In this document: positions 46,917 to 58,900 of the stretch, one piece after another
Numbering within the stretch: the stretch's first letter is position 1
How the letters are laid out: each line of letters opens with the position of its first letter
From: Rugalucina vietnamica
Lineage: Eukaryota; Mollusca; Bivalvia; Lucinida; Lucinidae
DNA length: 64,000 nt
NCBI GenBank assembly: GCA_964017185.1
Contig: OZ024884.1
Span: 19,624,048 to 19,688,047, forward strand
Direction: 5' to 3'
Made by a program: the position numbers and the translations under genes
The notes under the pieces: generated by a model
What the model saw: only the letters and a program-made list of their open reading frames with translations
What the model was told of the DNA's origin: nothing
The model's database searches: none

Positions 46917-49900
46917 CTGGAATAAATGAAAAGCATTAAATAGGAGACTCGCGACATTTCAACAGACAGACTAGGAGCTGAACATAAGAGGCTTCTGGCC
47001 TGCTTTCAGGTTAACACAGTTACAATTAATTATGACTTTTGTCGATCTTTCTAAATTCAATCAAGTGCTGTTCAAAAGGGTCATCAAGCAAATTATTATA
47101 AACAACTTTAGCTTACTGCTCCTAATTAAGCCTTTCTGTGACAATTTACCAATAAAAATCAGTGTATTCTTAACAGAACCTATCAGAATTAATTTTCTCA
47201 CTAAACCTCCCATGTTAGATGGTTAATGCTTGTGTTGGAATTTACCCATTATACATAAAGTTTTACCATAGCAGTATCAGTCATAGTCTGTTTGAGAGAA
47301 AATTCCTCCTCTGGCATTCTTTGCTTTAAGCCATACCACAATTTTATCAAACACTAGTTTTTACCTTAGCTGCATTAGGTTTTGCTTTCTTGGGAGCAAA
47401 CTCTTCTTCCGACATATCCGACACATCAGAGTCACTGAATTTCTTGGCAGGTCGTTTCTTGGCCCCTTTCTTGGGTCTATCATCATCTGAGTCCTCGTCA
47501 GACCAAGGATTCTTCTTCTTTTTGGCAGGAGGCTTCTTTTCTTTAGGGGCTTTTTCTGGAATTAAATTAAAGCTCTGTAATGAGGATTGTGTTTGCACAG
47601 TCCAAGAAAGATAATATTTTGATTTAATGCCTTTAATCCGACCTCCCTTTGAACGTTTTCACTGCTTCTTAAGGATCAAACCTTTATATGTTATTATTAT
47701 TTATTTTAATTATGTGGGAAGGTCAAATATCCTAACCAACAGTGTTCCTGGGATAGCCGCCTAGAGGGAGATAACCAGTACTTAGTGCACAAAAAAGAGG
47801 AAATAGGTGTAAAAATATTTTTTGACCATATCTTCATGAAAGAAATGTGTCGAGCCATGAATTTTGAGACAGGCTACAAGTTTTGAACACATACAAAAAC
47901 TAAAACTAGTAATCATTGCAACATGAACAATATGCCACTGCTAGGCATTCGTTGAGTAACCATGTTTAACAGAAAAGTGGATGACAGTGCAAGCGCAAAT
48001 GAAGTGTGCATGCATTTAAAGTGCAAATGAAATCTACATGCATTCAATAAATTAGTGAATCATAAGGTAAAGTGTTGGCAATACCAAAGTCGTTATCAAT
48101 GGTACTAGTTGCTCCCCGCTTGGCACTTGGATTTTCGGGGTAGGGCTAGGACTGGTCGCTCCGGTGTCAGTATAATGTGACTGGAGGTGGTATCAGGTAA
48201 ATGTGTCTGGGATCTGATACCACAGTGAGGCAGCACTATAAAAGTGAGCATTGAGCTCCCTGTCACAACCAGACACCGTCGTGATATGACAGATAATGTT
48301 GAAAGCGATGTTAAACCCGAACAAACAAACAAACAATCAAACTGATATCAATTTCAGTGCAGAACAGTGTTTAGGTAACATTGTCTGATCTTTAAAAGGG
48401 CAGACTAAGATCAGGCTATTCCTGATCAGGATTTATCACTATTTTACTAAAGAGTAGATAGATCTGTCTTGAACATAGAAACATGAATTTAAGAGTGATT
48501 CCTGGGGAAACACATGGAACTGTAGACAGATCTTTTTAACTTGCTTTGTTTCTCAAACAGCTTGCCAACTTTTCTTCTAACAATCTAAACCCTGCATGCA
48601 AAAATCCCATCACCAAAAAATCAAAACCATGCCAATGGGCCTACAAAACACACCATTTCTGGGGGCAGCACTACTAACACCCACATCACTATCATCATCA
48701 TCACTGCTATCTATAGTAACAGGATTGGCTTTAGCTTTGGACTTGGCTAAAGCTGCTGATATAGACGGCTGCTTGGCATCTATTGTTTAAATGAAAAAAA
48801 AAAAATATAAATTAGTTTTCTGGTACCAGCATTTGCTTCAGCTGTTGATGAAGACGGCTTTTTGATATCTATCAGTTTAAACAGAGAATAGAATGTACAA
48901 AGTAAGAGTACTAATTCTATGTAAAGCATGGATCTGGATAAAGCGGGAAAACTTCATTGTTTGACAACACAAATTCTATTTTGGGTCTACAACATTCACC
49001 ATTCCTTTTGCTGGGACAAGTCTTTGTCATACTATGCTATACAACTGCATAAAATTTTTTGAGGTCAAAGGAGATTATTCATGATTATGAGATACATAGC
49101 AACTAAAATTTCAACCCACTTTAAGCATGTTCATGCCTTCATAGATCTAGCTGAAATGCATACTATTTTGATCAAGGCCAAAAGAGGCAGTGATGCATGA
49201 AATAATGACAGACAAAAAAAATCTAAAACAATACCTTTTTTCTCTGCTTTCTTCTTAGGCGGTGCCTTGGGTTTCTTTTCTGCAGCCGGTTTTTTGGCTG
49301 CAGGCTTCTTTTCTTTTGCTGGTTTAGAATTTAATTTTGATATCGGCTTAAATAAGTCATCATCTTTGGATGCCACATTGTTGTCAGAGTCATCGTCATC
49401 AAACATTGGTGGTTCGGAATCTGAAGAAAGAAATGTCAAAATGAGGTTTGCACAATGACCAAATGCAACATCATACTTACTTGATGTCCTGTTTTTGCAT
49501 GTTTGCTTTATTGCTTAAAGCAGCCAAGTTCATTTTGGAAAGATCAACCATCATAGCCACTCTTTTCCTGAGCAAGCCTTCAAGACTCAAGAAGCAGTTT
49601 AATTGTCCACATTTATTTTGCAATTAGCCCACAAGAGTTACTGCCCTTCCATCAAATGAAAAAAAAAAATCAGAAATATTTTTTGTTTTTAATAGATCTT
49701 CACAAAAGAAATTAACCAAACTTGAGCTTAATATACAGTCTGCTTCCATGCAAACCTGACAAACATCAGACTGAGAAACAATGCCAGGTCCTGAGGTTAT
49801 AAAACTTTTTTCATACTTGACTCAGCTGAAATTTTGGGTTTAGACCATCATAGCCAGTAATTTGTCCTGCTTATAACAGTTGGCATTTTAACATTTATGA

Positions 49901-52900
49901 ACAGGATAAATTTTAGTCTTAGCCCTTGGGGCCTGGTCAAGATCAGATAATTATGAGGTCTTGGTAATCACCCCTGACTGTATCAGACTAACACTATTAA
50001 TTACAGTACTTGACTGTAAACATTTTTAAAATTTCAACTCATAGCTGAAAAAAAAAAAAAAATCAAATCTATCTAGCCTTGCATTTTTTCTGCGAGAAAA
50101 ACTTTGAGAAATTTCTATAGACTAATGCCTACTATGTTTTGAGCCGGAGTCGGACTGTTTATCATTCTCCGTTGACTGTGACGTAGCTCCCGTGTCAGAT
50201 TTCTGTCCTGTTATCTTGAGCCAGTCATCCTCGGAAATATTGCTGAGATCACGTGGGGCCTCATTTTTGTCCTCGTCCTCTGAGTCTGAATCTATCAATG
50301 CTGCTGACTTCTTCGCTGTAGGCTTCCTGGGTTAGAAATTAATTTGGTATCAAGTTACATTTAAATGGACTAGTCCAAAGAACGTTACAAGCCAGCTGTT
50401 TTCTACTGAGACAAAATAGTCCAAAAGCATTCAGAGTTCAAACCACTGTCTATTACAGTCACATTTTTGTTTGACCTGGTATGAAACCTTGACATTTGAG
50501 CCACCATATGGGAAAATCAACAATCTGCTTAGACGAAAACAAAGGCGCAGATCAGCTTCGCAGTTACTGCGAAGCTGATCAGCGCCTTTGTTTGCGCTAC
50601 ACGGATAGTACACTTCCTCTTCTACTTAAATCCGAAATTTCAAGATTCTAGCTCTTTTCTGTGCTTGTACAGGCCGGTTTGTGTCGGACCTGTTCGGAAA
50701 CCACATTGTTGGTTTTCCCACGTGGCGGCTCATTTCTTTTTTTTTCCTCAACATCCCTTTCAGAGGCAGATTACCAGTACTCAAAGCATATTCTTTCAAC
50801 ATTTACAGCACTTGATCACTTTGGCAGTGGAAGTTTTATTTCTTTTCTTTGACACCAGTCCAATTTTAAATCACAGAAAATCAAATATTTTCACTTGTTC
50901 ATTGGCCGACCCAAGTGCTTTCTGTTTTCAAATGACTTAGCTCACATTTAACAGTAACCCATCTTCTACATCAATAGAGCCGCATCATGAGAAAACCAGA
51001 CTTTTGCATATGCAAATACAAAGGCACAGATCAGCTGTGCAGTAACTGCACAGCTGATCAGCGCCTTTGTTTTCGCTACACGGATAGTACAATTCCTCCT
51101 TTACCTATTTCTAAAATTTCAAGCTTCTATCCTTCTTCTATGACTGTACAGGCCGGTTTGTGTCAGACCTTGTCGGAAACCCCGAATATCAGTTTTCTCG
51201 CGTTGCAGCCCACTTACTTTGCGGCTGCTGCTTTCTTGGCAGCTGGAGCTTTTTTCTTCTTCTTGACACCAAAGTCGGAGTCACTATCTGAGTGAGATAT
51301 TTTTACTGATTCGTCGTCGGAGTCAATTGTAACTGGCTTCTTGGCTGGAGGTTTCCTGCAATGAGAAAATATTCAGCTTTAATGAGAAAATATTCTGTTT
51401 CAATGAGAAAATAAGCTTCAATGAGAAAATATTCTGTTTCAATGAGAAAATATTCTGTTTCAATGAGAAAATATTCTGTTTCAATGAAAAAATATTCAAA
51501 CTTTTGCAAACATGTGCAATGCAAATATGTACTTAGCCTGTGGTACATAAATTTAAGCTATCAATGTTTATGTACTTTATCTTCTTTTGATGTTACTGAG
51601 CTGTTACGCAAGGACAGTCACCCATTTCCAGGGATTTCTACACCACAATGATGTACCTTGAATTAAAATCTTGTCAATTCTGCACCTATATCTAGACTAT
51701 ACTGAATCACTTTCTTTGCACAAGAGCATGATAGCCTGCCTGATGGTTCAAGTTCAGACCATATTGAGAGGTTGGGTTTCTAAACCCACTTTTCTTGAGC
51801 AACACATTTAAATGTCATAGTACTGTAAATACCTTGGAAGTATTAACACCAACGACAGATTAACCACTTACTTTGCAGCGGCTGGCTTCTTGGCAGCAGG
51901 TGCCTTTTTCTTCTTTTTGGCTCCAAAGTCAGAGTCATTATCCGAATCTGACATTTTAAATGATTCTTCATCTGACTTGGTCTCAGGAGTCACCGGTTTC
52001 TTAGCAGCAGGTTTCCTGGAACAATTGAGCCGCGACGTGAGAAAACCAGTCTTCGGGGTTTCCGACCAGGTCCGACACAAACCGACCTGTACCAGCTCAG
52101 AAAAGAGCTAGAAGCTTGAAATTTCGGATTTAAGTAGATGAGGAATTGTACTATCCGAGTAGCGAAAATAAAGGCGCTGATCAGCTTCGCAGTTACTGCG
52201 AAGCTGATCTGCGCCTTTGTTTTCGCATAGGCAATAATCCCGTTTTCTCACGATGCGGCTCAATTCATGCATACAATGTACCTTGATTGGCTTAAATCAT
52301 TGCTTTATGTTTTAACAATATAGGCCATTTTTTCGATGGACAATTAATCATACTATGCCTGGGTTAACAAACATGGACCAACCTTTTTAAATTGAACATA
52401 ATTGCACAGGTCTTAAATCACACAAGGATCTGAATCTAAAAGATATTCATGATATAAAACTTAACACAAATTTTCAACCACCAAATCATGCCTTTTAGCG
52501 ACGCAGATATCTTACTTTGTGTCATAACAGGGCCCTTCTCTGCACTGAAATCTTCATCAGACCCCGTTATCTTGAATTCAGGCTTGCTTGACATTGAACC
52601 GTTGAAAATATTGTCCACCAGCATATTTATCTTTTTTTTCTGGACACTATTTTTTCCACAATTTCAGCAATATCTTACTTTATCAATGCCATTACAGGGG
52701 CCTTCTTTTTCTTTGCACCAAAATCTTCATCATCATCTGACCCTGACATCTTGAAGGATTCATCGTCAGACTTTGACTTAGTCGACGTTGGCCCATTGAC
52801 TTCCATAGGTTCATCGTCGTCATTGTCACTCTTGATTTCATCTTCATTGTCGAAGTCATACTTCACCTTTGTAGCTGAAGACCAATGAGATAATTAAGCC

Positions 52901-55900
52901 CCCTTTTTAATAACAATGACATGCGACAGTTTGTGACAAGATAAAATCATATCCAAAGTATTGCAAAACATTCCCAGTATTGTCTGCCATGGGCAGGTTT
53001 AATGTCCAGGGGCCAGTTTCCAAAACTTCATTAGCTTAACACTGTCGTTAAGCCCTCAATTTGTTAACTATATATCGACTTCAAAAGCAAATACCCTGTT
53101 ATTTTTTGTTGCAACGCAAAGGATTCTCACATATTTTCAACAAAAAATAACAATGTATTTGTAATACTGCCATTTGAAATTTTAACAAATTGTTAACCAC
53201 ATCGTTAATTTTGAACTAGGCCCAAATCAACTTTTTTTTCAATAATGTCTGGCAAGAGCCATCGTTTCCTATTACCAATGCTATGGAGATTTATAAATTA
53301 CAAAACCCAGAGCTGGTGGGGTTAAAATGTTCTACCATCAGGCCACTGCCCTCACTAAACTGGTCTAAATCCTGTTGGGAGGTGTTCGTGTGATTCACCT
53401 CTTATAGAACAAGTCTTTCTAAATTTCCAAGTAGAACAAGTTAATAACCCAAAAGTAAACAGTTCTGATTCTTAACCTACCTGCCTGTCGTCTTGGACCC
53501 CTCTCCCGTGGAATGAAATTCTCCATGAAGCTGCCATCCATCTCATTGTCTGACAAGTCACTGTTTGCGGCATCAGACCCTTCTGATTCGTCAGACCAGG
53601 GGTTCTTCTTCTTGCCGCCCTTCTTTTTAGGGGATTTCTTTTCTGCGGAGGACTTTTTCTCAGCCTTGGGAGCTGTGAAATCAAGGAATAATCACATATA
53701 AATTCGTCTCAGCATGAAAAAAGGGACAATTTGGGCTTCTGACCAGTTCATCTCCTTTACTTCATCTCTACACTGAGTTTCTGAAGCCACTGGGGTTATC
53801 CAGAGAAACAAACATTAGGGTGAAATCAAAGTATAATATATGGCTCTGACCAGCTCCGACACAAACCGGCCTGTGCAGTCACAGAAGCTGGTTAGAAGCT
53901 TGAAATTTCAGATTTAAGTAGAAGAGGGATTGTGCTACCTATGTAGCGAAAACAAAGGCCCTGATCAGATATGCAGTTTCTGTACAGCTGATCTGCACCT
54001 TTGTTTTCGCCTAAGCATGTTGTTGATTTTCTTATGCTGCGGCACAACTACTTTTCAATGGTATATAGCTATAGCTAGTATCTCACTGGCATGCGAATTT
54101 CTCGCGACTGTTTTGCGAATTTTGTCGCGGGATTTTCGCACGACATTCGTGCGAGTGTCGAGCGAGTGTCGTGAGAATTTTTTGTGTCGCGAACTAGTCG
54201 CGAACTGGTCGCGAAGTTTTTCAACATGTTGAAAATTTTTATGCGAATTTTTTCTCCAAAATATTTCGCAAGACTGTCGCGCGACAGTCGTGCGACGGTC
54301 GCGCGACGTTCGTGCGAGTGTCGCGAACTTGTCGCCGCGAAATTTTGGCGAATTTACAATGCGAAATTTTCGCGACACTCGTACGAATGTCGCGCGAGTG
54401 TCGCACGACGGTCGCGCGACAGTCTTGCGAAAACCTCGCGACTATCTGGCGAGAAAATAAAACTAAGCGACATTCGTACGACAGTCGCGCGACACTCGCA
54501 CGAATGTCGCGCGACTGTCGTACGAATTTAAATGAAAATAAGTTACATTCGCGGGAAAGTCGTGAGACACTCTCACGAATGTCGCGCGACTGTCGTGCGA
54601 CAGTCGCGCGACTATCGCGCGACAGTCGCGCGATATATTTTCAAAATTAGACCGAAATTCGCGAATTTGTCGCAAAAATGTCTATTCAATGAGACTGCAA
54701 CGTGAAAGTTGTGTTTATATCGTTTATCTTTGTCGCGAAATAGTCGCGAACTATTCGCGAACTAGTCTCCAGTTGTCGCATTCCAGTGAGATAGGGGCTT
54801 ATGGCATAAATGAAATATATTCACAGATGTTTTATTCTGTGTTGGTTTAAACCAACACTGGTTAATTGATAGATTTCTATTTTCTATTACTAGCCCAACA
54901 TTGTACCATACAAAATACTATTTTTCTTTATTCATATATATTGACCATGCAAGACGCTAATGACCCATTATGGTTGATGTATCATTTAATAAAGAATTCT
55001 TACCTTTAGCAGCTTTCGGCTTCTTTTCCTTAGCTGCCCCACCCTTCAGGGCTTCCACAGGACTTCCTTTAAGTTTGAGACGGTCAGCCAGTGACATTGG
55101 CTCATTGCTGTCTTCATCCTCCATCTTGACAAAGTCTAGAATGTTGCCTTCTTTACCATCTTTCTTATCCTGAAGAAAGCATGTTATGTTTACATTCCAC
55201 TCAACAGCATTGGTGATATCAGGACAGTCAGTTACCGTGCTGTTCTTGGGCAAGCCTTCCAGAGACAGATAAACTGAACCAAGTGTTCAGCTCTTTTACT
55301 ATTAACTGACAAATGCTCTTCTTTAATCAGCAGAAGAGGAAGAATGGCTTTAGAAATATTTTAATTACTATACTACATGAATGAAGTCAGAAATGGGGAG
55401 AAAAGTTTATTGAATAAATCAATGATACAATGTACATGTAAAGGACTCCGACTGATAACCAGTCATCATCTTTTCCCATTTACTGACACTATGCTGGATA
55501 CAAGAATTAAGACCGAAGACCTCTAATTTACAAGCCAAGACAGACTACTGCCTTTATTATCTGGACCACTAACATTTATTAGTGAGCCGTGTTACTATAT
55601 AAATTCTAAAGGGGAAAAACTCATTGTACAAAAAAAATCGATATAAACCCATACTTTTAACTTTTGTTTCTTGATAGCTTCCTTTTCGGCTTTCACCTTC
55701 ATCGCCGAGTCCACCCTGGGCACGATTCTCCTTCCCAGAGGTGAGGGCATGGCATCCTGGACAACCTTCTTGGGTCTGGCTTTACCCTTGATCAGTTTGT
55801 TGGGCTTAAGGGTACCCATTTCATCCTCTCTTTCTTGCTGCTCGACTTTCTAGGGAATTTGTGAATGTGCAATTAGCTACTTGGTATTCACTGCTACAGT

Positions 55901-58900
55901 TATGAAGTTTCGATAGTCTTATTCACACTATAAACTGAAACAACTATGTTTTTGCAATGAATTTGAAAGATAGAATGTTCACCTACTGTAAATTAAACAA
56001 CAAACTCCAAATAGAATCTTAATTCCAGAAATAATTTGATACTCTTTTAAAAAGCATTTTGGATTAAGAAAGCATACATGTTTTATATACTATTTCAGCT
56101 AAATTTACTATGCATATCTAATGCAGCATAAACAGAGAAACTGATCAGCTATGCTATCACTTCACAGCTGATCTGTACCTCTGTATTTGTATGACAAAAC
56201 TTGTGAAGTGACTTACATCTAGCTCTGTCAAGAACAGTTCTAGATCATCCTTCCACAAGTCACTGGGAGACTTCTTGCGTAGATCTGTCAATTCCTTGGC
56301 CTAGAAAACAAAACACAAATCATGGTTAACAATTTATATGTTGTTTTATGGTAGCTGACATCAACCGTAACATGTTTACACAAAGACGTGTTTTGAACGC
56401 GACCGTCACATTGATCAGGTGCCGGAGGCGTGAAACTTTATAGCATGTCTAATTTGCATTGGGACAACACCGTTAATTTGAGTAATTCCTATCTTGATTG
56501 GAGATAATTGATTCTTGGAGCTAATAAACAACAAAGCCAAGGTAAAGATGGGAATTTTGGGACGTCTCAGGGCGAAAAAATCTTGCATCCCGTGAAATAT
56601 CTCTTGGCAGAATCATGCGTCCGCATCCTGGGACGCCGAATCTGGCGTCCTCGAGATCTCTGACTCTACCTACCCACTGCACTACCTTCCCTCTAACCAT
56701 CTATTTTGGTACAGATGAAGATTGATTGATAAGATCGGCATACGGTGGTCCAGAATGCAGCCCTAACCTAACCCCCATAACACTATACTAATAATTGAAC
56801 CCACATCAAAAGCTATTTTCTTTACCTTTTCATCCCTCTTCTTGCACAATTCTTCTTTCTTTTCTTTTGTGAGATTGTAGATTGGCATACTGAGAATGTA
56901 GTTGAAGTCTGGCCCTGAATCTGTCTCTTCCTCATTGTCAGAGTTGTTCAGATCATCGTCAATCACCTACAAGCATTTACAATTGAGCCTTTGCTTGAGA
57001 AAACCAACAATTTGGGTTTCTGATCAGGTCCAACACAAACCAGCCTGTATAGTCACATAAGTTATTAAGATAGCTAGAGGTTTGAAATTTCGGCTGAAGG
57101 AAGAAGAGGGATTGTACTATCCATTTAGCGAAAACAAAGGCGCAGATCAGCTTCGCGGTTACCGCAAAGCTGATCTGCATCTTTGTTTTTGCATATGCAA
57201 ATTGTTGTTTTTTCCCATGCAGCGGCTCAATTTCAATTCATTAATCTGCTACCAACAATTAAGGATGTGTGTTGATCAATGCATTCACTCTTATTTGTTT
57301 GAACTCGGGGACTAGCAAAGTTTCCTTGCCAAAGATCACACATAGGCATGCAATCAATATCATTTGAGAAGTGGTGTTGAAATTGAAAACAGAAATGCAT
57401 TGGTGAATAAAGATTTAACAATTATTCTTGCATAGATATCTATGCGCATAGCTGTTTGAAGTCGTTTTCGATTGGTCGAAAGCTGTGTTCAAACAGCAAA
57501 ACCCATGTTCAAATAATGAAATTCACGTGCCGTTTGAACATGGGTTTTGGCCGACGTCATTGGTCAATGCGACAAGACGTCATGTGTTTCGTAGAAACAA
57601 AATGGCCGACGGTGAAGAAGCTCCGCGGTTTTCTGTCAGTTTTTACGTTGTTAATGTTATTTTCATGAGATTTTAAGTGGATTGGAGTGAAAATGCAAGA
57701 ATAGCGATCAACCATGGTTTGTTTCAGTGTTCAAACATTCGCTGGATCACTCGGTAGGTGTTTGAACACGCGGCCTGCGGCCTTGTGTTCAAACACCTTC
57801 CTCGTGATCCATCGGATGTTTGAACACTGAAAACCATGGTTGATCCCTATATTATCTGATTTAAATGCAAGAAATAGATTGCACAGCTTGTTATCTTTTG
57901 CAAAGAAACTTCGTGCTTCATCACCGCAGAGGCGGATCCAGGATATCCAGAAGGGGGATTCAAACCCATCACAAGAGGGATCATTTTCGACATTTTACCT
58001 GATTTACCCATGAAATCGAACCACTGAGTTAGCCGATGTGGTGAAGCTTGCCTCTGTGAATCTGACACATTACCAACCAAGCTACAGCAACCGGCATGAT
58101 TTACATTTGACAATGACTTTCATTTGAGGCTAAACATCTAATAGCACTAAATGGCACACAAACTTTGTAGTGCAAAGCAAAGCAGAGCTTAACATGTATC
58201 TATGAAAATGTTGGCAAAATAGTTTTGCTTCAATAAAGCATGATATGCCGCACAAGTTTACACCATGATTCACCAACTGATAATACAATATTCAATGAAA
58301 TGATGCATGATTTAGCAACATGATTTTCAAACTTTTACGTTCTTGAATGACGTATGAAGTGCATGACTTTAAGCTACTCAATGTTCACAATCAATAATGT
58401 CTCTGACTTCTGAAATCTTGTGGATGAAATGATGCATGACTTTACAAATTATACAAAACAACAGTCATGCTTTCTCTTACCCCTCGTTTATCACCATTTT
58501 TATCCTGGTTGCAAGAGTTGTAAAAGATTTTTACATACAATAAAATTACAGATATTTTTAGCCATGGGTGTCTTAACTCAAAACTTGAAGATCAATATCT
58601 ACTTTACACATATATTCCTGGCTTATCAAAATGTAATACACTATCAAAATAATAAGCTTAATCTGCCATAGGGTGTATGGCTTACAAGTTCTTTTTACTG
58701 TTTTTTTCCACTAAGGTCATACATTTAGAAAATTTAAATGTAGTGCTGCTATAGAAGAATAATGTTATTGCAATGACTATAATACTGACCTTTCCCTTAT
58801 TCTGAGCCTCTTTCCAAGCTTTGATGGGGTCGGAGTCGTACCCTCTCCTCACCAACACCTGGACAAGATCTTTCTTAGCCTTGTTTTCTATACAAAACAA

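Noticed and set aside
54055-54675. Overlapping Arg/Ser/Thr-rich ORFs on both strands
   Set aside because: They arise from the CpG-word element, whose self-complementary words leave all frames open; no domain or start context.
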